From the NCBI RefSeq assembly GCF_900176475.1, contig NZ_FWXX01000002.1:124001-188000 (forward strand): a stretch of DNA of 64,000 nucleotides, written 5' to 3'. The notes under the pieces were generated by a model, which was not told the origin of the DNA, ran no database searches, and worked only from the letters and a program-made list of their open reading frames with translations. The position numbers and the translations under genes were made by a program. Of the stretch, positions 55,096-62,689 are shown piece after piece; position 1 is the first letter of the stretch; every line of letters starts with the position of its first letter. The stretch is from Tropicibacter naphthalenivorans (GTDB taxonomy: Bacteria; Pseudomonadota; Alphaproteobacteria; Rhodobacterales; Rhodobacteraceae).

Positions 55096-56943
55096 ATGGC
55101 ACGCAAAGCGGGCAAGACCACAAGCACTCTGGTCTGGATTTTGATGGGGATGCTGATCCTTGGCCTTGGTGGCTTTGGCGCCACGAACTTCTCTGGGAAT
55201 GTGCGGGCCATCGGCTCTGTTGGCGACACCGACATGCCGGTGACGGACTACGCGCGCAGCCTGCAAAACGAAATCCGTGCCCAAGAGGCGCAGATCGGCC
55301 AGCCGCTGACCTTTCAACAGGCGCAGCTGATCGGCCTGCCCGACCGCGTGCTGTCGCAGATGGTGGTGACCGCCGCCCTGGAAAACGAGGCCAAGACACT
55401 GGGCATTTCCATCGGCGACGAACGTCTGGCCGAGGAAATCCGCAACGTGCGCGCCTTTCAGGGGCCGGACGGCCAGTTCAGCCGCGAAACCTACGCCATG
55501 GCGCTGGACAACGCAGGGCTCAGCGAGTCCGAGTTCGAAGCCCAGCAGCGCAGCCAATCCGCCGCCACCATCCTGCAAGGCGCGGTTCTGGCGGGGGTGA
55601 AACTGCCCGACACCTATATCGACACGCTGATTGCATGGAACGGCGAACAGCGCGCCTTTAGCTGGGCGATGATTGGCCGCGACGCCATCAACACCGGCCT
55701 GCCCGTGCCCACCGACGCCGAGCTGCAAGAATGGTACGAGGCGAACATCGACGCCTTTACCACGCCGGAAACCAAGCAGATCACCTATGCGTGGCTCACG
55801 CCCGAAATGCTGGTGGACACGGTCGAGGTCGACGAGGCCAGCCTGCGCGATGCTTATGACGAGCGCTTTGAAGAGTTCAACCAGCCCGAGCGCCGCCTTG
55901 TCGAGCGTCTGGTATTCCTTGATGAGGCCGCAGCGCAGGCCGCCGCCGACCGCATCACCGCCGGTGAGATCACGTTTGAGGGTCTCGTGGCCGAGCGGGA
56001 TCTGGATCTGGCCGACACCGACATGGGCGACGTGGCCCGCTCCGATCTGGGCGATGCCGCCGAGGCGGTCTTCAGCGCCGAGGTGGGCGATGTCGCCGGC
56101 CCCGCCCCCAGCGATCTGGGCCCGGCCCTGTTCCGCGTGAACGCCGTTTTGGCCGCTCAGGAAATCACCTTCGAAGAGGCAACCCCTGACCTGCGCGAAG
56201 TGCTGGCGCTGGACCGTGCGCGCCGCGTGATCGACACGCAGGCCACCGGCTTTGACGACGAACTGGCCGCCGGGGCCACGCTCGAAGAGCTGGCCCAGAG
56301 CACCGATCTGCAACTGGGCACCATCGGCTGGACCGGCGATAACGACGCCGACATCGCGGGCTTTGACGCCTTCCGTCAGGCCGCCGAGGCGCTGAGCGCT
56401 GACGACTATCCGGCGATTGCGCAACTGGGCGATGGCGGCGTGTTCGCGCTGCGTCTGGACGAAATCCAAGCCCCCGCGCCCATGCCCTTCGAGGACGTGC
56501 GCACACAGGTCGAACAAGGCTGGGAGCTGGACGCGCTGACCGATGCGCTGGTCGCCTCTGCCGAGGCATCGGTCGAGGCGCTGTCGAACGGGGCTTCTTT
56601 CGAGGACCAAGGGCTGGAAGCCGAGGAACAAGCGCCCCTGACCCGGACCGCCTATTCCGCCGCCCTGCCTGCTGGCCTGCTCAACAAGGTGTTCGAGCTG
56701 GAGCCCGGTGAGGCCGCCGCGATCCCCGGCAATGGCACCGCGATCATCGTCCGCCTCGATGAGATCGTCCCCGCCGATTCAGACGGCGACGCGGCCCAAC
56801 AACTGGCGGCCCTGCTGCGCGACCAAGCCTCCAACGATGTGGCGAACGATCTGTTCCGTGCGCTGGCCACCGACATTCAAAACCGCGCTGGCGTGGTGAT
56901 CGACCAACCGGCGATCAACGCCGTGCACGCCAACTTTCAGTAA
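55096..56943 (+). CDS. PpiD/SurA-like periplasmic peptidyl-prolyl isomerase
   Basis: A 615-residue protein with one N-terminal membrane helix (about 11-32) and a large periplasmic part. A SurA_N-like helical region spans about 45-160, and a parvulin-type region lies at about 240-360 (block ITAGEITFEGLVAERDLD). This matches the PpiD architecture: a membrane-anchored chaperone for newly exported proteins. Parvulin active-site residues are weakly conserved, as in other alphaproteobacterial PpiD. The ATG at 55096 follows AAGGGAGAAGAAC. Fourteen bases before trpE. Confidence 0.85.
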   Translation: MARKAGKTTSTLVWILMGMLILGLGGFGATNFSGNVRAIGSVGDTDMPVTDYARSLQNEIRAQEAQIGQPLTFQQAQLIGLPDRVLSQMVVTAALENEAKTLGISIGDERLAEEIRNVRAFQGPDGQFSRETYAMALDNAGLSESEFEAQQRSQSAATILQGAVLAGVKLPDTYIDTLIAWNGEQRAFSWAMIGRDAINTGLPVPTDAELQEWYEANIDAFTTPETKQITYAWLTPEMLVDTVEVDEASLRDAYDERFEEFNQPERRLVERLVFLDEAAAQAAADRITAGEITFEGLVAERDLDLADTDMGDVARSDLGDAAEAVFSAEVGDVAGPAPSDLGPALFRVNAVLAAQEITFEEATPDLREVLALDRARRVIDTQATGFDDELAAGATLEELAQSTDLQLGTIGWTGDNDADIAGFDAFRQAAEALSADDYPAIAQLGDGGVFALRLDEIQAPAPMPFEDVRTQVEQGWELDALTDALVASAEASVEALSNGASFEDQGLEAEEQAPLTRTAYSAALPAGLLNKVFELEPGEAAAIPGNGTAIIVRLDEIVPADSDGDAAQQLAALLRDQASNDVANDLFRALATDIQNRAGVVIDQPAINAVHANFQ

Positions 56944-56957
56944 AGCCCATATCGCCC

Positions 56958-58472
56958 ATGTCAGAACTCACTCCTTCCTTTAGCGATTTCGAAGCGGCCT
57001 ATTCGGCTGGCCAAAACCAGATCGTCTATACCCGCCTCGCCGCCGATCTGGACACGCCGGTGTCCCTGATGCTGAAACTCACAGGCGCGCATAAGGATGC
57101 CTTTATGCTTGAATCCGTGACCGGCGGCGAAGTGCGCGGGCGCTATTCGATCATCGGCATGAAGCCGGACCTGATCTGGAAATGCCTCGGCGAAAGCGCG
57201 CAGATCAACCGCAGCGCGCGGTTCGATCCCGACAGCTTTACGCCAGTGGCCGAAGACCCGCTGACCTCGCTGCGCGCGCTGTTGGCGGAATCGCGGATCG
57301 ACCTGCCAGAGGATCTGCCGCAAGCGGCGGCGGGCCTGTTCGGCTACCTCGGCTACGACATGATCCGTCTGGTGGAACACCTGCCCGACGTGAACCCCGA
57401 TCCGCTGGGCCTGCCCGACGCGATGATGATGCGCCCCTCGGTGGTGGCGGTGCTCGACGGGGCCAAGGGCGAAGTCACCGTGGTCTCGCCCGCTTGGGTG
57501 CAGGATGGGGTTTCGGCCCGCGCCGCCTATGCGCAGGCCGCCGAGCGCGTGATGGACGCGGTGCGCGATCTGGAACGGGCCATGCCGCAGGTCACGCGCG
57601 ACCTTGGCGATGCGGCAGAGCTGGGCGAGCCGGTGTCGAACTTCACCCACGACGGCTACAAGGCCGCGGTGGAAAAGGCCAAGGACTACATCAAGGCGGG
57701 CGACATCTTTCAGGTGGTGCCGTCGCAGCGCTGGACCCAGCCCTTCCCGCTGCCGCCCTTTGCGCTGTATCGGTCGTTGCGCCGGACGAACCCGTCGCCG
57801 TTCATGTTCTACTTTAACTTTGGCGGCTTCCAGGTGATCGGCGCGTCGCCGGAAATCCTCGTGCGGGTGTTTGGGTCCGAAGTGACCATCCGCCCGATCG
57901 CAGGCACCCGCCCGCGCGGCGCCACCCCCGAAGAGGACAAAGCGCTGGAACTAGACCTGCTGGCCGACAAGAAAGAGCTGGCCGAGCACCTGATGCTGCT
58001 GGACCTAGGGCGCAACGACACGGGCAAGGTGTCCAAGATCGGCACCGTGCGCCCCACGGAACAGTTCATCATCGAGCGCTACAGCCACGTGATGCACATC
58101 GTCTCCAACGTGGTCGGCGAGCTGGCCGACGACCAAGACGCCCTGTCCGCGCTGTTGTCCGGCCTGCCCGCGGGCACCGTGTCCGGCGCGCCGAAAGTGC
58201 GCGCGATGGAAATCATCGACGAGCTGGAACCGGAAAAGCGCGGCGTCTACGGCGGCGGTGTCGGCTACTTCAGCGCGGGCGGCGATATGGACATGTGCAT
58301 CGCCCTACGCACTGCAATCGTCAAAGATCAAAAGCTGTATATCCAAGCGGGCGGCGGCGTGGTCTACGACAGCGACCCCGAGGCGGAATATATGGAAACC
58401 GTCCACAAATCCAACGCCATCCGGCGCGCAGCCGCCGACGCTGCGCGCTTCACAGGCGGCGGAAATAGCTGA
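56958..58472 (+). CDS. trpE: Anthranilate synthase component I
   Basis: Converts chorismate to anthranilate with glutamine-derived ammonia from TrpG; first step of tryptophan synthesis. 504 residues. The chorismate-binding core has GTRPRGATPEEDKALE, HLMLLDLGRNDTGKVS and VSGAPKVRAMEIIDELEP. The N-terminal regulatory region has MLESVTGGE. No leader peptide or attenuator is visible because it lies 14 bases after the PpiD-like gene. trpG is not adjacent; a nested palindrome follows. Confidence 0.96.
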   Translation: MSELTPSFSDFEAAYSAGQNQIVYTRLAADLDTPVSLMLKLTGAHKDAFMLESVTGGEVRGRYSIIGMKPDLIWKCLGESAQINRSARFDPDSFTPVAEDPLTSLRALLAESRIDLPEDLPQAAAGLFGYLGYDMIRLVEHLPDVNPDPLGLPDAMMMRPSVVAVLDGAKGEVTVVSPAWVQDGVSARAAYAQAAERVMDAVRDLERAMPQVTRDLGDAAELGEPVSNFTHDGYKAAVEKAKDYIKAGDIFQVVPSQRWTQPFPLPPFALYRSLRRTNPSPFMFYFNFGGFQVIGASPEILVRVFGSEVTIRPIAGTRPRGATPEEDKALELDLLADKKELAEHLMLLDLGRNDTGKVSKIGTVRPTEQFIIERYSHVMHIVSNVVGELADDQDALSALLSGLPAGTVSGAPKVRAMEIIDELEPEKRGVYGGGVGYFSAGGDMDMCIALRTAIVKDQKLYIQAGGGVVYDSDPEAEYMETVHKSNAIRRAAADAARFTGGGNS

Positions 58473-58487
58473 TAGCTTGCTGGTTTG

Positions 58488-58623
58488 GGGGCGCTGCCCC
58501 CCTGCCCGTTGGGCATTCCCCCCGGGATATTTATAAAGAGAAGAAGTCCAAACCGGAGTGCCCGTGTCTTCTTCTCTTTTCAAATATCCCGGGGTGAGGC
58601 CGTAGGCCGAGGGGCAGCGCCCC
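58488..58623. repeat. Nested inverted repeat between trpE and sufE
   Basis: The outer arms GGGGCGCTGCCCC (58488-58500) and GGGGCAGCGCCCC (58611-58623) are perfect. They enclose inner arms at 58522-58546 and 58568-58592 that match at 23 of 25 positions (CCGGGATATTT and AGAGAAGAAG). The structure spans the whole gap of two convergent genes and could stop transcription both ways. Confidence 0.8.
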
Positions 58624-58625
58624 TT

Positions 58626-59030
58626 TTAAGCGGCCGCCGTTTCGCGGATCCGTTCGATCATCGCGCGCAATCCGTTGGAGCGTTGCGCCGAAAGGTGATC
58701 GTTCAGCCCAAGGCGTTCGAGTTCGGCGCGGGCGTCTACCTTGGCCACGTCGCCTAGGGGTAAGCCATCGTAGAGGCGGTGCAGCAGAGCGATCAGGCCT
58801 TTGACAATCAGTGCATCGCTGTCGCCTTGGAAATGGAACACGCCATCCTCGGGCGCGATATGCAGCCAGACCTGGCTCGCGCAGCCTTCGACCTTGGTGG
58901 CCGGCACCTTGAGCGCATCGTCCATCGTGCCCATGTCCTTGCCCATCTCGATCACCATGCGGTAGCGGTCTTCCCAATCTTCGAGGAATTCGAAATCCTC
59001 GACCACCTCTTCAAATGCTGCCTGCGCCAT
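58626..59030 (-). CDS. sufE: SufE-type sulfur acceptor
   Basis: Accepts persulfide sulfur from a cysteine desulfurase (SufS) for Fe-S cluster assembly. 134 residues. The active cysteine is C50 in KVEGCASQVWL, followed by FQGDSDALIVKGLIALL and the C-terminal LSAQRSNGLRAMIERIR. The ATG at 59030 was chosen (MAQAAFEEVVEDFEFL). The rest of the suf operon is not adjacent, as is usual for this gene in Roseobacters. Confidence 0.94.
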   Translation of the reverse strand: MAQAAFEEVVEDFEFLEDWEDRYRMVIEMGKDMGTMDDALKVPATKVEGCASQVWLHIAPEDGVFHFQGDSDALIVKGLIALLHRLYDGLPLGDVAKVDARAELERLGLNDHLSAQRSNGLRAMIERIRETAAA

Positions 59031-59152
59031 GTCGGTCTCCCTTTTGACATGGCAGGTAAGCGGCCTTGGGCAAAAGGTCCAGCCCTTGACGCTTTTCAAA
59101 GCGCTCCAGATGCGTTAACCCGTTATTCACCGGGCAAAAGGGCAGTTCCCAC

Positions 59153-59656
59153 ATGAAAAAAGCGCTTAGTGTTCTTGTCGTCTCTTCGGTGGTTTTGACC
59201 AGCTGCGGGGCCATTCGCGACTCTGCGATGAATCCGTTCAACTGGTTTGGACGCAGCACCTCGGAGGCGGTTGCGACTGGCGCAGAGGTCAACCCTTTGA
59301 TCCCCGCCCGCCGGTCCAGCGTCTTTCGCAGCAACCAACCCGAGACCTATCAGGGCTGGGCCGTGGGCGAAGTGACCGAACTATTGGTGGAACGCCGTCC
59401 CGGTGGCGCTGTGATCCGTGCGACGGCGGTGGCCGATCGTCAGGGCGCCTTTGAGGTGCGTCTGGTCAAGAATGACGAAGAGAGCGACGCCGATACGCTG
59501 ACCTATGATTTCCGCGCCATCCAGCAGCCCGGCAACGTGGGCACCGCCCTGTCGCGCCAAGTCACCGCGGCAGTCTGGCTGACGGACAACGAGCTGCGCG
59601 GCATTCGCACGATCCGCGTCAAGGCAGCCCGCAACGTGCGCACGGCCCGCCGCTAA
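59153..59656 (+). CDS. Hypothetical lipoprotein
   Basis: A 167-residue protein with a lipoprotein signal peptide: hydrophobic residues 5-15 and lipobox LTSC with C18. The mature part begins GAIRDSAMNPFNWFG and has a mixed strand/charged region to the end. I do not recognise a domain; similar proteins are common in Rhodobacterales. Expected in the outer membrane or periplasm. Divergent from sufE and followed by an intrinsic terminator. Confidence 0.8.
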   Translation: MKKALSVLVVSSVVLTSCGAIRDSAMNPFNWFGRSTSEAVATGAEVNPLIPARRSSVFRSNQPETYQGWAVGEVTELLVERRPGGAVIRATAVADRQGAFEVRLVKNDEESDADTLTYDFRAIQQPGNVGTALSRQVTAAVWLTDNELRGIRTIRVKAARNVRTARR

Positions 59657-59678
59657 ATCCCGCCAGAGCCTGAAAAAC

Positions 59679-59705
59679 CAAACGCCCCCAACCGGGGGCG
59701 TTTTG
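59679..59705. terminator. Bidirectional intrinsic terminator
   Basis: AACGCCCCC (59681-59689) pairs with GGGGGCGTT (59694-59702) around a 4-base loop, between the lipoprotein gene and the convergent rnd. Confidence 0.85.
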
Positions 59706-59711
59706 CGTTTC

Positions 59712-60869
59712 TCACAGGTCGATCACCGCGACGCTCTTGCCGTTGGCCGAGAGCGCGATCTTGCCTTCGCACAGGCGCAAGGCGTCCTCGCCAAAGACCT
59801 CGCGCCGCCAGCCGCGCAAGGCAGGCACGTCCCGTTCCCCGGCGGCAATCGCATCAAGGTCAGAGGCAGGCGCGATCAGCTTGGACGCAACGCCCGACTT
59901 CTCGGTCTTGGCTTTCAGCAGCACGCGTAGCAGGTCGGCCAACGCCGGGTTGATCTGAAGGCGGTCCTTGTCGTTCACCACCTGCGGCAGGTTTTCCTTG
60001 GGGCAGTCCACGCCCGCTTTGACCGCCGCCAGAATGCCATCGGCAATGGCGCCCTTGCGGGCTTCGCGCAGCAGCAGGCGCGACCGGCCGAGGTCTTGCA
60101 TATTGGCGGGCTTGGTCGAGGCCAGTTCCACCAGCGCGTCGTCCTTGAACACGCGGTTGCGCGGCTGGTTGCGGTCCTGGGCATAGCTTTCGCGAAAGCG
60201 CGCCAACTCGCGCACGATGGCCAGGAACCGAGGGCTGTTCGACCGCGTCTTGACCCGCTTCCACGCGTCTTCGGGGCGCGTGATATAGGTCTCGGGGTCG
60301 GTCAGGACGGCGATTTCTTCGCCCACCCAACGCTCGCGCCCGGTTTCCTGCAACTTGCGGTTCAGGAACTCGTAGATCTGGCGCAGATGCGTCACGTCGG
60401 CAAGGGCGTAGGTTTTCTGCGCGTCGGTCAGCGGACGGCGCGACCAATCGGTAAAGCGGCTGGATTTGTCGAGCTGCTGCTTGGCAATACGCTTGACCAG
60501 CGTTTCATAGCCGACCTGCTCGCCAAAGCCGCAGACCATCGCCGCGACCTGCGTGTCGAACAGCGGCGTCGGGATGCAGCGGTGGTCGATGTAGAAAATC
60601 TCAAGGTCCTGACGCGCGGCGTGGAACACCTTGACCGTGCGCTCATCGCGGAACAATTCCAGCAAAGGCTCCAGCGACAGGCCATCCACCAGCGGATCGA
60701 CCAGCACGGCGTCGTCGGTGTCGGTCCCCGGCAGCGCGATCTGGATCAGGCACAGCTTGGAATAATAGGTCCGTTCCCGCAGAAATTCGGTGTCCACGGT
60801 GACATAGGGTTGACCCTTTGCGCGGTCGCAAAAGGCGGCCAATTCTTCGGTGGTGGTAATGGTCTGCAT
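59712..60869 (-). CDS. rnd: Ribonuclease D
   Basis: 3'-5' exoribonuclease that trims tRNA and other stable RNAs. 385 residues. The DEDD exonuclease motifs are present: VTVDTEFLRE (Exo I) near 18-27, VFHAARQDLEIF (Exo II) near 79-90, and TYALADVTHLRQIYEFL (Exo III) near 150-166. An HRDC domain follows (about 205-285). Downstream of purM-purN on the same strand with a 96-base gap. Confidence 0.95.
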   Translation of the reverse strand: MQTITTTEELAAFCDRAKGQPYVTVDTEFLRERTYYSKLCLIQIALPGTDTDDAVLVDPLVDGLSLEPLLELFRDERTVKVFHAARQDLEIFYIDHRCIPTPLFDTQVAAMVCGFGEQVGYETLVKRIAKQQLDKSSRFTDWSRRPLTDAQKTYALADVTHLRQIYEFLNRKLQETGRERWVGEEIAVLTDPETYITRPEDAWKRVKTRSNSPRFLAIVRELARFRESYAQDRNQPRNRVFKDDALVELASTKPANMQDLGRSRLLLREARKGAIADGILAAVKAGVDCPKENLPQVVNDKDRLQINPALADLLRVLLKAKTEKSGVASKLIAPASDLDAIAAGERDVPALRGWRREVFGEDALRLCEGKIALSANGKSVAVIDL

Positions 60870-60965
60870 TCGCAGCCTTTTCTTGTTCGTTAACGTGTTT
60901 TGCCGCTGTGGTCGGGCCGCTCAGAGGCATCATAACCCTAAGCGTGTGGAAATGAAAACACCGGC

Positions 60966-61553
60966 TCAGAGATGAACCGGCGTCTTGTCTCCGGCTGCAA
61001 AGCGGCGCAGCACCATTGGGTAAAGTCTGTGTTCTTGTTTCAGCACCCGCGCCGCCAAGGTGTCGGCATCGTCCCCGGCCTCGATCGGCACGCGGGCCTG
61101 CCCAAGGATCGGTCCGTCGTCCAGCTCGGCGGTGACCTCGTGGACGGTGCAGCCTGCCTCGCGGTCGCCCGCGTCCAGCGCGCGCTGATGGGTGTGGAGC
61201 CCCTTGTATTTCGGCAGCAAAGACGGGTGGATGTTCAGCATCCGGCCCTCGTAGGCGCGGATGAAGGACGGCGTCAGGATGCGCATAAAGCCCGCCAGGC
61301 ACAGGATGTCCGGCTGGGCCGCGTCAATGTGTTCACGCAAAGCCGCCTCGAACGCCTCGCGATCCCCCTTATAGGCCTTGTGGTCCACGGCAGCGGTGGC
61401 CACGCCCATGTCCGCCGCCTTGGCCAAACCGCCCGCGTCCAGCTGGTTGGACGCGACCAGCACGGGCCGCGCGGGATGATCGCCGGTCATATCCTCGACC
61501 AACTTGACCATGTTGGACCCGCCGCCCGAGATCAGGATCGCGACGCGCTTCAC
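60966..61553 (-). CDS. purN: Phosphoribosylglycinamide formyltransferase
   Basis: Adds the first formyl group in purine synthesis using formyl-tetrahydrofolate. 195 residues. It starts with GTG at 61553 (protein MKRVAILISGGGSN), one base after the purM stop. Catalytic residues N107 and H109 lie in NIHPSLLPKYKG, and the catalytic Asp lies in the later AELDDGPILGQ block. Translational coupling to purM is likely. Confidence 0.96.
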   Translation of the reverse strand: MKRVAILISGGGSNMVKLVEDMTGDHPARPVLVASNQLDAGGLAKAADMGVATAAVDHKAYKGDREAFEAALREHIDAAQPDILCLAGFMRILTPSFIRAYEGRMLNIHPSLLPKYKGLHTHQRALDAGDREAGCTVHEVTAELDDGPILGQARVPIEAGDDADTLAARVLKQEHRLYPMVLRRFAAGDKTPVHL

Positions 61554-61554
61554 C

Positions 61555-62598
61555 TCAGAGCGCCCCGGTGTAGGCAACGCCTTGGGTAGCCGTGACCGTG
61601 CCCAGACGCGCCACACGCTCGCCCGCCGCACTCAGCACCTTGGTCAGGGCGTCGGCCTCTTCGGCGTCCACCACGACGATCATGCCAATGCCGCAGTTGA
61701 AGGTCTTGAGCATCTCGCGCTCTTCGATCTGGCCGACCTCCTGCATCCATTTGAAGACGCCCGGCAGCTCCCACGCGTTCAGGTCGATCTCGGCGCCCAT
61801 GCCTTCGGGCAGGACACGCGGCAGGTTCTCGGTCAGGCCGCCGCCGGTGATATGCGCCAGCGCGTGCACACCGCCCGCGCGGATCGCTTCGAGGCAGGAT
61901 TTCACGTAGAGCCGAGTCGGCGTCAGCAGCGCCGCTCCCAGGGTGCCCTCGGCCCAGGGGCAGTCCGCATCCCAGCCGAGGCCGGAGACTTCGACCAGCT
62001 TGCGCACGAGGCTGTAGCCGTTGGAATGCACCCCGTCCGAGCCGAGGCCCAGCAGAACGTCGCCTTCTGCCACGCCTTCGGGCAGGGCCGTGCCACGCTC
62101 CATCGCGCCGACGGCAAAGCCCGCGAGGTCGAAATCACCCGCCGGATACATGCCCGGCATTTCCGCCGTCTCGCCGCCGATCAGCGCGCAGCCAGAGCGT
62201 ACGCAGCCTTCTGCGATGCCTTCGATGACGCGGGCGGCGGTGTCGGTGTCCAGCTTGCCGGTCGCGAAATAGTCGAGGAAAAACAAAGGCTCCGCGCCCT
62301 GGCACACCAGATCGTTGACGCACATGGCGACCAGGTCGATGCCCACGCCGTCCACGTGGCCGGTGTCGATGGCGATGCGCAGCTTGGTACCCACGCCGTC
62401 GGTTGCGCCCACGAGGATCGGGTCGTCATAGCCCGCGCCCTTGAGATCGAACAGCGCGCCAAAGCCGCCAAGGCCGGACGCCACGCCGCTGCGGTTGGTG
62501 CGCTTGGCCGCCGGTTTGATCCGCTCGACGAGCGCGTTGCCCGCGTCGATATCCACACCCGCCTGCGCGTAAGTAAGGCCTTTTGTCGTGTCGCTCAT
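61555..62598 (-). CDS. purM: Phosphoribosylformylglycinamidine cyclo-ligase
   Basis: Makes aminoimidazole ribonucleotide (AIR) in purine synthesis. 347 residues, standard. Blocks [31 protein letters not shown] and [16 protein letters not shown] are diagnostic. The ATG at 62598 ([18 protein letters not shown]) is the usual start; longer frames extend into the divergent gene's leader. First gene of purM-purN(-rnd). Confidence 0.97.
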   Translation of the reverse strand: MSDTTKGLTYAQAGVDIDAGNALVERIKPAAKRTNRSGVASGLGGFGALFDLKGAGYDDPILVGATDGVGTKLRIAIDTGHVDGVGIDLVAMCVNDLVCQGAEPLFFLDYFATGKLDTDTAARVIEGIAEGCVRSGCALIGGETAEMPGMYPAGDFDLAGFAVGAMERGTALPEGVAEGDVLLGLGSDGVHSNGYSLVRKLVEVSGLGWDADCPWAEGTLGAALLTPTRLYVKSCLEAIRAGGVHALAHITGGGLTENLPRVLPEGMGAEIDLNAWELPGVFKWMQEVGQIEEREMLKTFNCGIGMIVVVDAEEADALTKVLSAAGERVARLGTVTATQGVAYTGAL

Positions 62599-62689
62599 TC
62601 CCGGTCTCCGTGCATGGGGCCGGTCCCGCCCGGCTTTGCGCACGCGCTTACCGCAAAGCATGGCGCGCTGCAACGGCAGGCTTGACCCT

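Noticed and set aside
56944-56957. Trp attenuator before trpE
   Set aside because: Only 14 bases separate trpE from the upstream gene, so there is no room for a leader.
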